In this document: positions 1 to 5,533 of the stretch, piece by piece
How the letters are laid out: the number at the start of each line of letters is the position of its first letter
Numbering within the stretch: position 1 is the stretch's first letter
NCBI GenBank assembly: GCA_025464915.1
Contig: JAODNF010000060.1
Coordinates: 1 to 7,848 of the forward strand
Direction: 5' to 3'
Length of the DNA stretch: 7,848 nt
From: Frankiales bacterium
Lineage (GTDB): Bacteria > Actinomycetota > Actinomycetes > Mycobacteriales > SCTD01
Program-made: the position numbers and the translations under genes
The notes under the pieces: model-generated
Databases searched by the model: none
Told to the model about the DNA's origin: nothing
Seen by the model: the letters and a program-made list of their open reading frames with translations, nothing else

Positions 1-84
1 CTGCGGATCACCGAGGACGGCTACACGGCCGAGGACATCACGGCGGACTCCGAGTGGGGCCACCGCTGGGGCGGCGGCAAGTGA
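1..84 (+). CDS. hsaC: C-terminal end of probable extradiol dioxygenase HsaC (partial)
   Basis: Only the last 27 codons are inside the window, ending at the TGA at 82-84. The visible tail contains the motif TADSEWGHRW. A Trp-Gly-His near the C-terminus is typical of BphC/HsaC-type vicinal oxygen chelate extradiol dioxygenases; mycobacterial HsaC ends in a similar SLWGHDF segment as I recall it. HsaC cleaves the catechol 3,4-DHSA in ring A of the seco-steroid, using Fe(II). The assignment leans on this short motif and on the gene following it, hsaB, which lies directly after hsaC in known hsaADCB operons. The active-site region is outside the window, so another extradiol dioxygenase cannot be excluded. 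Confidence 0.6.
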   Translation: MRITEDGYTAEDITADSEWGHRWGGGK

Positions 85-572
85 GCGTGACGGGCGACCA
101 CGTCGTCGAAGCCGGCGAGATGCGGCGGGTGCTGGGGCACTTCGCCACCGGCGTCACCGTCATCACCGGCACGGACGGTGACACCCCAGTGGGCTTCGTC
201 TGCCAGTCCTTCACGTCGGTCTCGCTGGAGCCGCCGCTCGTGCTGTTCTGCCCGGCTCACACCTCGACGAGCTGGCCGCGCATCCGCACCGGTGGCGTGT
301 TCAGCGTCAACGTCCTGGCCGCCGACCAGACCGAGCTGTGCAAGCGCTTCGCGACCAGCGGGGGCGACAAGTTCGCCGACCTGGCATGGACGCCGACGCA
401 GTGGGGTCCCTCGCTGGACGGGGTGCTCGCCACGGTGCACTGCGACGTCGAGCAGGTGCACGTCGCCGGCGACCACGACGTCGTCATCGGGCACGTCCGC
501 AAGCTGGTGACGCACGGGGACTCCGGTCCGCTGCTGTTCTTCAAGGGTCAGTTCGGGCTCTCATGGGACTGA
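81..572 (+). CDS. hsaB: HsaB, flavin reductase component of 3-HSA monooxygenase
   Basis: This 163-residue protein belongs to the flavin reductase-like (FMN-binding split barrel) family. Visible family landmarks are GHFATGVTVIT (residues 19-29), PVGFVCQSFTSVSLEPPLVL (36-55), FSVNVLA (74-80) and GDHDVVIGHV (130-139). HsaB supplies reduced FMN to the monooxygenase HsaA, which hydroxylates 3-HSA to the catechol 3,4-DHSA in cytosolic steroid ring degradation. HsaA is not in the window. The GTG at 81 is chosen because it overlaps the preceding stop (GTGA) and leaves a short leader before the conserved MRRVLGHF; a GTG at 87 is also possible. The protein stops just after FFKGQFG, so it lacks the roughly 20-residue C-terminal tail of the mycobacterial protein. 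The reductase of a related two-component monooxygenase is the main alternative, but context favours HsaB. Confidence 0.85.
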   Translation: MSVTGDHVVEAGEMRRVLGHFATGVTVITGTDGDTPVGFVCQSFTSVSLEPPLVLFCPAHTSTSWPRIRTGGVFSVNVLAADQTELCKRFATSGGDKFADLAWTPTQWGPSLDGVLATVHCDVEQVHVAGDHDVVIGHVRKLVTHGDSGPLLFFKGQFGLSWD

Positions 573-1351
573 GCGCGCAGGAGAGAGAAGAGGCGGCCGA
601 GCTGCTGCGGGTCGCAGAGGAGACGCGCGTCGCGATCCCCCCGCTGGTGCAGGCGTTCCCGCACATGGACGTCACCGACACCTACGAGATCCAGCTGCTC
701 AACATCCGCCGCCGCCTGGCTGCCGGGGCGACCGTCTACGGCCACAAGGTCGGGCTGTCGTCCAAGGCGATGCAGGAGATGATGGGCGTCGACGAGCCCG
801 ACTACGGGCACCTGCTGTCCGACATGGTCTACAGCGAGGACGCGCCGATCCCGACGCACTCGTTGCTCATCCCGCGCGTGGAGGTCGAGGTGGGTTTCGT
901 CCTCGGAGACGACCTCCCCGGCGAAGGCTGCACCGTCGCGGACGTGCTGCGGTGCACCGACTTCATCGCGCCCGCCATCGAGCTGATCGACAGTCGCATC
1001 GCGGACTGGAAGATCGGCCTCATGGACACCATCGCCGACAACGCGTCGTCGTGCGGGGTCATCCTCGGCACGGAGCGGGTCAAGCCCGACGAGCTCGACG
1101 TCACGGCCATCGAGGCCACCCTCGACATCAACGGCGCCAGAGTCGCCGAGGGCCGCAGCGACGCGGTCCTCGGCGACCCGACCATCGCCGTCGCGTGGCT
1201 GGCCAACAAGGTCGCCTCGTTCGGCGTCCGGCTGGAGGCAGGCCATGTCGTGCTGCCCGGTTCGTGCACCCGTGCCTACGACGTCAAGCCCGGCGACGAT
1301 GTCGTCGCCACCTTCAGCGGACTCGGGTCCGTCCACCTCACCTTCGCCTGA
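563..1351 (+). CDS. hsaE: HsaE, 2-hydroxyhexa-2,4-dienoate hydratase
   Basis: This 262-residue protein is a member of the MhpD/BphH 2-keto-4-pentenoate hydratase family (fumarylacetoacetase-like fold) at full family length. The acidic metal ligands known in MhpD (E106, E108, E139) correspond to E107 and E109 in PRVEVEVGFVL and E140 in APAIELIDSRI. The segment YGHKVGLSSKAMQEMMGV (59-76) is the typical substrate/metal loop. The expected reaction is addition of water to 2-hydroxyhexa-2,4-dienoate, the small product of HsaD, giving 4-hydroxy-2-oxohexanoate for HsaF. The ATG at 563 overlaps the end of hsaB by 10 bases, implying coupled translation; the reading frame is open further upstream, but that stretch only antisenses into hsaB and has no family similarity. 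Specificity for C6 over C5 substrates is inferred from the steroid context. Confidence 0.88.
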   Translation: MGLSAQEREEAAELLRVAEETRVAIPPLVQAFPHMDVTDTYEIQLLNIRRRLAAGATVYGHKVGLSSKAMQEMMGVDEPDYGHLLSDMVYSEDAPIPTHSLLIPRVEVEVGFVLGDDLPGEGCTVADVLRCTDFIAPAIELIDSRIADWKIGLMDTIADNASSCGVILGTERVKPDELDVTAIEATLDINGARVAEGRSDAVLGDPTIAVAWLANKVASFGVRLEAGHVVLPGSCTRAYDVKPGDDVVATFSGLGSVHLTFA

Positions 1352-1355
1352 GGAG
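1351..1355 (+). promoter_or_regulatory. Ribosome binding site of hsaG
   Basis: AGGAG starts on the last base of the hsaE stop codon and sits 4 bases before the ATG at 1360. It is the clearest ribosome binding site of the left operon and fixes the hsaG start. Confidence 0.75.
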
Positions 1356-1359
1356 ATCC

Positions 1360-2283
1360 ATGCCCAAGCTCAGCGCCGCCATCGTCGGGTCCGGCAACAT
1401 CGGCACCGACCTGCTCTACAAGCTGCAGCGCAGCGACCTCATCGAGCCGCGCTGGATGATCGGCGTCGACCCCGACAGCGAGGGGCTCAAGCGCGCCAAG
1501 GACCTCGGGCTCGAGGCGTCCCATGAGGGCGTCGACTGGCTGCTCGCGCAGCCGGAGAAGCCCGACCTGCTCTTCGAGGCGACCAGCGCCTACGTCTACC
1601 GCGACAACGCGCCGCGCTACCGCGAGGCCGGCATCAAGGCCATCGACCTGACGCCCGCGGCCATCGGCCCCTACGTCGTCCCGGCCGCCAACATGGACCT
1701 CAACCTCGAGGCCGACGACATCAACCTGGTGACGTGCGGCGGCCAGGCCACCATCCCGATCGTGCACGCCATCTCCTCGGTCGTCTCCGTTCCCTACGCC
1801 GAGATTGTCGCCTCCGTCTCCTCGGCGAGCGCCGGTCCCGGGACGCGCAACAACATCGACGAGTTCACCCGCACGACCGCTCGCGGCATCGAGGCCGTCG
1901 GCGGCGCGGAGCGCGGCAAGGCGATCATCATCCTCAACCCGGCCGATCCGCCGCCGCTGATGAGGAACACCGTCTTCTGCTCGATCCCGGAGGACGCCGA
2001 CACCGACCTCATCGCCACCGCGATCCTCAAGCGCGTCGACGAGGTGGCGCAGTACGTCCCGGGCTACCGCATCAAGAGCGAGCCGCAGTTCGACGGCCCG
2101 TCCGACGTCAACGGCGGTCAGGCCCGCGTCGCCGTGTTCCTCGAGGTCGAGGGCGCCGGCGACTTCTTCCCGCCGTACGCCGGCAACCTCGACATCATGA
2201 CCGCCGCCGCGACCCGCGTCGGCGAGGCCATCGCTTTCGCCCGAGTGGGCGAGGGGCGTAACACAGCCCGACTGGGGGTCTGA
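1360..2283 (+). CDS. hsaG: HsaG, acylating propanal/acetaldehyde dehydrogenase
   Basis: This 307-residue NAD-dependent aldehyde dehydrogenase belongs to the short DmpF/MhpF/BphJ family. The N-terminal Rossmann loop is GSGNIGTDL (residues 10-18). The catalytic cysteine is C126 in NLVTCGGQATIPIV, matching C132 of DmpF. The conserved GPGTRNNIDEFTRTTA (164-179) and the C-terminal GNLDIMTAAA are also present. The enzyme oxidises propanal (or acetaldehyde) with CoA and NAD to the acyl-CoA. In this family it forms a channelling complex with the aldolase encoded immediately downstream, only 3 bases away, which fits a stable HsaG-HsaF pair. The propionyl-CoA product then enters central metabolism. Preference for propanal is inferred from the surrounding steroid genes; the sequence alone does not separate it from phenol or biphenyl pathway homologues. 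Confidence 0.92.
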   Translation: MPKLSAAIVGSGNIGTDLLYKLQRSDLIEPRWMIGVDPDSEGLKRAKDLGLEASHEGVDWLLAQPEKPDLLFEATSAYVYRDNAPRYREAGIKAIDLTPAAIGPYVVPAANMDLNLEADDINLVTCGGQATIPIVHAISSVVSVPYAEIVASVSSASAGPGTRNNIDEFTRTTARGIEAVGGAERGKAIIILNPADPPPLMRNTVFCSIPEDADTDLIATAILKRVDEVAQYVPGYRIKSEPQFDGPSDVNGGQARVAVFLEVEGAGDFFPPYAGNLDIMTAAATRVGEAIAFARVGEGRNTARLGV

Positions 2284-2286
2284 GAC

Positions 2287-3342
2287 ATGTCTGTTCCCAA
2301 CACGGTCGGCCGGAAGTTCAGCGAAGCCCTCGACCTGCGCATCACCGACTCCTCGCTGCGCGACGGCTCGCACGCCAAGCGCCACCAGTTCTCCCTCGAC
2401 CACGTGAGCTCGATCGTCGCCGCCCTGGACGAGGCCGGCGTCCCCGTCATCGAGGTCACCCACGGCGACGGCCTCGGTGGCTCCTCCTTCAACTACGGCT
2501 TCTCCCTGACGCCCGAGCTCGACATGATCCGGACGGCGGTCAAGACGGCGAAGAACGCGCGCATCGCCTTCCTGATGCTGCCCGGGCTCGGCACCAAGGA
2601 CGACATCCGCGCAGCGCAGGACGCCGGCGGCCAGATCTGCCGCATCGCCACGCACTGCACCGAGGCGGACGTCTCCCGCCAGCACTTCGGGCTGGCCCGC
2701 GAGCTCGGTCTCGAGACCGTCGGCTTCCTCATGATGAGCCACACGATCAGCCCGGAGGAGCTGGCCAAGCAGGCCCGGATCATGGCTGACGCCGGCTGCC
2801 AGTGCGTCTACGTGGTCGACTCCGCCGGGGCGCTCATCATGGAGCAGACCTATGACCGCGTCGCCGCTCTCGTCGCCGAGCTCGGTGACGACGCGCAGGT
2901 CGGCTTCCACGGCCACGAGAACCTCGGCCTCGGTGTCGCGAACTCGCTGTTCGCCGCGCGCGCCGGCGCGCAGCAGATCGACGGCTCGACCCGCCGCTTC
3001 GGCGCCGGTGCCGGCAACACCCCGGTCGAGGGGTTCGTCGCGGTCATCGACAAGCTCGGCGTCAAGACCGGCATCGACGTGAAGAAGATCATCCACGCCG
3101 CTGAGCACGTCGTCCGCCCGGCCATGGACGGCGAGTGCCTGCTCGACGAGCTGTCGCTCACGATGGGCTACGCCGGCGTCTACTCCTCCTTCCTTAAGCA
3201 CGCGGACCGCCTCTCCAAGCGGTACGACGTCAGCGGCGCCGAGATGCTCATCCGCTGCGGTGAGCGCAAGCTCGTCGGCGGGCAGGAGGACCAGCTGATG
3301 GCCATCGCCCTCGAGCTCGTCGAGGAGAAGGCCAACGCATGA
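2287..3342 (+). CDS. hsaF: HsaF, 4-hydroxy-2-oxohexanoate/valerate aldolase
   Basis: This 351-residue class II pyruvate aldolase of the DmpG/BphI family is full length. The metal- and substrate-binding motif SLRDGSHAKRHQF (residues 23-35) gives R25, D26 and H29, equivalent to DmpG R17, D18 and H21. The second metal site is HGHENLGLG, with H208 and H210. D178-S179 in YVVDSAGA and Y299 in GYAGVYSSF match other active-site positions. It splits 4-hydroxy-2-oxohexanoate into pyruvate and propanal, passing the aldehyde to HsaG. The ATG at 2287 follows the hsaG stop by 3 bases and has a GGGGG-containing ribosome binding site at 2274-2278. The HMG-CoA-lyase-like N-terminal barrel and the C-terminal DmpG communication domain are both present, so the gene appears intact. 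Confidence 0.92.
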   Translation: MSVPNTVGRKFSEALDLRITDSSLRDGSHAKRHQFSLDHVSSIVAALDEAGVPVIEVTHGDGLGGSSFNYGFSLTPELDMIRTAVKTAKNARIAFLMLPGLGTKDDIRAAQDAGGQICRIATHCTEADVSRQHFGLARELGLETVGFLMMSHTISPEELAKQARIMADAGCQCVYVVDSAGALIMEQTYDRVAALVAELGDDAQVGFHGHENLGLGVANSLFAARAGAQQIDGSTRRFGAGAGNTPVEGFVAVIDKLGVKTGIDVKKIIHAAEHVVRPAMDGECLLDELSLTMGYAGVYSSFLKHADRLSKRYDVSGAEMLIRCGERKLVGGQEDQLMAIALELVEEKANA

Positions 3343-4184
3343 CGTCCACTGCTGACGGCACGCGCAAGGTCGTCCAGGTGGGCGGGCACGACGTCGCCTA
3401 CCACGACGTCGGCGACGGCGTTCCCGTCGTCTTCCTGCACGGCAGCGGCCCCGGCGTCACCGGCTGGGCCAACTTCGGCAACAACGTCGACCACCTGCCG
3501 GGCATCCGCTCGATCGTGGTCGACCAGCCCGGCTTCGGGGCCTCCGGCCGGGACGAGGTGTACGAGGACAACTACCTCAACATCTCGGCGAACGCGGTCG
3601 TCGGGCTGATGGACGCCCTGGGTCTCGAGCAGGCCGGCATCGTCGGCAACTCGATGGGCGGCGACGTGGCGGTCACCGTGACCCTCGACCACCCTGAGCG
3701 CATTAGCCGGATGCTGCTCAACGGACCGGGTGGCACTGGCGTACCCGTCCTGGGCCCGTCGCCGTCCGAGGGCATCGCGCGGCTGATGGACTTCTACCTA
3801 GACCCGACCCGCGAGCGGATCGTCGCCTGGCTCAAGACCATGGTCTTCGACCAGCGGATCCTCACCGAGGAGCTCATCGAGTCCCGCTTCGCCGCCGCCA
3901 CCTCACCCGGCGCGGTGAAGAACCTGCAGGACGCCTACGCGACGTTCTACAACCCCGCGCTGACCGGCGACGTCCCGCTGTGGGGCCGGGTGCACAACAT
4001 CCGGCAGCCCACGATCATCTGCTGGGGCCGCGACGACCGCGTCGCCCCCGTCGAGGGCGGCCTGCTGCCGGCCCGCCGGATGCCCAAGTGCGACCTGCGC
4101 ATCTACAGCCGCTGCGGCCACTGGGTGCAGGTCGAGCGCAAGAAGGACTTCGAGCGCGCCTGCGTCGAGCACTTCGTCGTCTGA
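3339..4184 (+). CDS. hsaD: HsaD-type meta-cleavage product (C-C bond) hydrolase
   Basis: This 281-residue alpha/beta hydrolase resembles HsaD/BphD. The oxyanion loop is HGSGPGVTGW (residues 34-43). The nucleophile elbow is GNSMGG with S105. D233 lies in WGRDDRV and H261 in CGHWVQVE, completing the triad with the same Asp-His spacing as mycobacterial HsaD (241/269). N104, R183 (LTEELIESRF) and W262 match other active-site residues of the C-C hydrolase group (N113, R192, W270). The enzyme would hydrolyse the ring-cleavage product 4,9-DSHA to a C/D-ring propanoate (DOHNAA/HIP) and 2-hydroxyhexadienoate. The start forms an ATGA overlap with the hsaF stop. Its place at the end of the operon, rather than next to hsaC, is unusual. 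A paralogous hydrolase for a different cleavage product remains possible if a second hsaD lies upstream. Confidence 0.8.
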   Translation: MTSTADGTRKVVQVGGHDVAYHDVGDGVPVVFLHGSGPGVTGWANFGNNVDHLPGIRSIVVDQPGFGASGRDEVYEDNYLNISANAVVGLMDALGLEQAGIVGNSMGGDVAVTVTLDHPERISRMLLNGPGGTGVPVLGPSPSEGIARLMDFYLDPTRERIVAWLKTMVFDQRILTEELIESRFAAATSPGAVKNLQDAYATFYNPALTGDVPLWGRVHNIRQPTIICWGRDDRVAPVEGGLLPARRMPKCDLRIYSRCGHWVQVERKKDFERACVEHFVV

Positions 4185-4191
4185 GCGCGAA

Positions 4192-4240
4192 TGGCTACAG
4201 CACTTCGATATCAGGCCCGATTTTCGAAGTGCTGTAGCCA
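4192..4240. terminator. Long perfect hairpin between convergent operons, likely bidirectional terminator
   Basis: TGGCTACAGCACTTCGA at 4192-4208 is the exact reverse complement of 4224-4240, giving a 17-bp perfect stem around a 15-base loop. The loop itself holds a weaker inner pairing (ATC.GG/CC.GAT, 4210-4221). It starts 7 bases after the hsaD stop and ends 8 bases before the stop of the minus-strand remnant, exactly where a terminator serving both strands is expected. There is no U-run after the stem in either direction, as is common in high-G+C actinobacteria. The arms are clearly lower in G+C (9 of 17) than the flanking genes. A dispersed repeat or protein-binding site is the alternative. 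Confidence 0.6.
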
Positions 4241-4248
4241 CTCACGGG

Positions 4249-4614
4249 TCAGGAGCCGAGGCGCTGGCGAGCCGTGGCCCTCGCCTCGGTCATGGCCACC
4301 GGCGTGCCGGCCTTCTGCAGACCGGTGAGCGGCATGTTCTGGTAGGCCGCCTCGTAGCCGCCTGCCGCGACCTTGAAGGTCTCGTGCCAGATGCCCGAGC
4401 CGCTGCGGTCGTCCGCGGCGAGCTGGTTCCAGACGCGCCACACCGGCGCGTGCCTGGCGTCCGGGTTCTTCGCGTACTCCTCGAGCGCCTCGAAGGACCG
4501 CCAGTACTGCACGAGGACGCCGCCGACGGCACCGAAGACCTGGTAGCCCAACAAGCCCTTCGAGGGGTCCTGCTCGAGCTCCGCGAGCAGCAGGATGGTC
4601 CTCCGGCGACCGGC
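4249..4614 (-). pseudogene. 5'-truncated DUF4188-family (monooxygenase-like) gene remnant
   Basis: The minus-strand frame from 4614 to the TGA at 4251-4249 encodes about 121 residues resembling the C-terminal two thirds of DUF4188 proteins (often labelled monooxygenase family, dimeric alpha-beta barrel type). Recognisable blocks are LLLAELEQDPSKGLLGYQ, VLVQYWRSFEALEEYA, GIWHETFKVAAGGYEAAYQN and a MPLTGLQ motif. Family members, as I know them, run to about 150-170 residues and begin with a segment before the LLAELE helix that is absent here. Upstream in this frame there is no ATG or GTG, only a TTG at 4554 that would leave 101 residues; then comes the iclR stop. The gene therefore looks as if its 5' part was lost. 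It may still be translated by reinitiation after iclR. No function is established for the family. Confidence 0.6.
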
Positions 4615-5469
4615 TCAGAGCCAGTAGTCGCCGCCGATGCCCTGCACCAGGCGCTCGAGGGCGCCTTCGGGCCACGGGCTGGGCCTCGGGGTGCGGTCCA
4701 CGGTGCGAGAGCGGCGGCGCTGGCCGGGTTCGGGGAACAGCGCGCGCGACGCCTTGCGGGCAGCGTCGAGCAGGTACGGCGACAGCCGCTCCAGGCTGAC
4801 GGTGCGGGCCTGGCCCGACAGCTGGAGAGCCGCGGTCGCCCGGCCGATGCCGCGGACGGCGACGGCCAGCGAGACGGTTCCCTGCGCCAGCTCCTCGCGG
4901 TCATAGGCGACACCGTTGCGGCTGCGGGTGGTGGCCAGGTCCTGCCGGAGCACGTCGAGAGTCGTGATGGTGCGGGGCGTGCGCGCCGACAGCCGGTGCG
5001 GCCAGGTCGCGCGCAACTGCGCGTCGTCGTGCCAGGCAAGCATCGCCTTGCCGGCCGCGGTGGCGTGGGCGGGGACGCGCGCACCGACACGCGTCACGGG
5101 GTCGCTCGAGAGGCCGCCGCCGTGGCGCTCGACGAAGACGACGTCGCGCTTGTCGAGGACGGCGAGCGACGACACGGCACCGGTGCGCTCGTGCAGCTCC
5201 GACAGCAGCGGGCTCGTGATGATGCGGAGCTCGTGGTGCGCGACCGCGAGGCCACCGATCTCCAGCGCCCGCATGCCGAGGCCGTAGCTCTGGCCGCTGT
5301 GCTCGAGCCAGCGCAGCTCCACGAGCTGCTCGAGGATGCGGTGCGTGGTGCTGCGCGGGAGACCGGTCCGGTCGGTCAGCTCGGACAGGGTCAAGCGCGG
5401 GCTCGACGCGTCGAAGGCATCCATCACGAGCGTCATGCGCTCCACCATCGAGACGGGTGCCTCGGTCAC
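4615..5469 (-). CDS. IclR-family transcriptional regulator
   Basis: This protein of 284 residues (from the GTG at 5469) has an IclR-type winged helix-turn-helix at about residues 8-72, with the recognition region LTLSELTDRTGLPRSTTHRI (27-46). An IclR effector-binding domain follows at about 75-245, including HATAAGKAMLAW (135-146) and NGVAYDREELAQGTVSLAV (185-203). A further tail of about 39 residues, rich in Arg and Pro, ends in GIGGDYWL. IclR proteins bind palindromes near their own promoters and respond to small aromatic or acid ligands. This gene is divergent from the kstD-type gene, so it probably controls that operon, itself, or both; the ligand cannot be read from sequence. Start choice: the frame is open to a GTG at 5517, but that would run through the operator region. 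GTG 5469 lies 6 bases after a TACTCT -10-like box, which suggests a leaderless transcript. An ATG at 5448 is a third option. Confidence 0.85.
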   Translation of the reverse strand: MTEAPVSMVERMTLVMDAFDASSPRLTLSELTDRTGLPRSTTHRILEQLVELRWLEHSGQSYGLGMRALEIGGLAVAHHELRIITSPLLSELHERTGAVSSLAVLDKRDVVFVERHGGGLSSDPVTRVGARVPAHATAAGKAMLAWHDDAQLRATWPHRLSARTPRTITTLDVLRQDLATTRSRNGVAYDREELAQGTVSLAVAVRGIGRATAALQLSGQARTVSLERLSPYLLDAARKASRALFPEPGQRRRSRTVDRTPRPSPWPEGALERLVQGIGGDYWL

Positions 5470-5475
5470 GTCGTC

Positions 5476-5481
5476 AGAGTA
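5476..5481 (-). promoter_or_regulatory. Possible -10 box for iclR (leaderless transcript)
   Basis: The minus strand reads TACTCT here, matching the actinobacterial TAnnnT -10 pattern. It ends 6 bases before the GTG at 5469, so transcription would begin at or next to the start codon. No ribosome binding site is visible before that GTG. No convincing -35 is seen; the palindromic operator covers the region where it would be. Confidence 0.35.
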
Positions 5482-5489
5482 GCAAGACG

Positions 5490-5503
5490 ACCAAGCGCTT
5501 GCT
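5490..5503. promoter_or_regulatory. KstR2-type operator in the divergent iclR / kstD region
   Basis: ACCAAGCGCTTGCT matches the KstR2 box published for actinobacteria, AnCAAGnnCTTGnT, at all ten specified positions. The core CAAGCGCTTG (5492-5501) is a perfect palindrome. An offset inverted repeat, CCAAGC-4-GCTTGG, spans 5491-5506, and AGCAAG (5481-5486) pairs with CTTGCT (5498-5503), so a second protein such as the adjacent IclR regulator could bind overlapping sites. The site lies 31 bases before the kstD-type start and 21-34 bases before the iclR start, so binding could control both directions. KstR2 is a TetR-family repressor of C/D-ring (HIP) degradation genes relieved by HIP-CoA; its gene is not in this window. 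Confidence 0.6.
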
Positions 5504-5518
5504 TGGACGAGTCCCACC

Positions 5519-5525
5519 AGGGAGG
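5519..5525 (+). promoter_or_regulatory. Ribosome binding site of the kstD-type gene
   Basis: AGGGAGG ends 8 bases before the GTG at 5534. It decides this start: the nearby ATG at 5526 is in another frame and runs straight into TGA. Confidence 0.75.
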
Positions 5526-5533
5526 ATGGCCGA

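Noticed and set aside
342..354. CAAGCGCTTC inside hsaB, resembling half of the KstR2 box
   Set aside because: The last base breaks the CAAGnnCTTG palindrome and it lies inside coding sequence with no promoter role apparent.
952..1359. In-frame upstream extension of hsaG into hsaE
   Set aside because: The extension translates to Arg/His-rich sequence opposite real hsaE codons, and the ATG at 1360 has a good ribosome binding site directly before the conserved Rossmann strand.
1276..3201. A 641-codon open frame on the minus strand, antisense to hsaG and hsaF
   Set aside because: It is a composition shadow of high-G+C codon usage: its translation is Asp/Val/Arg-rich with no family resemblance, while the plus strand carries textbook HsaG and HsaF motifs.
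4185..4248. Hairpin arms as ends of an insertion sequence
   Set aside because: No transposase, no target-site duplication, and only 15 bases lie between the arms.
5503..5508. TTGGAC as a -35 element for the kstD-type operon
   Set aside because: A -10 at normal spacing would fall on the ribosome binding site and start codon, and nothing resembling TAnnnT is there, so the plus-strand promoter was not annotated.
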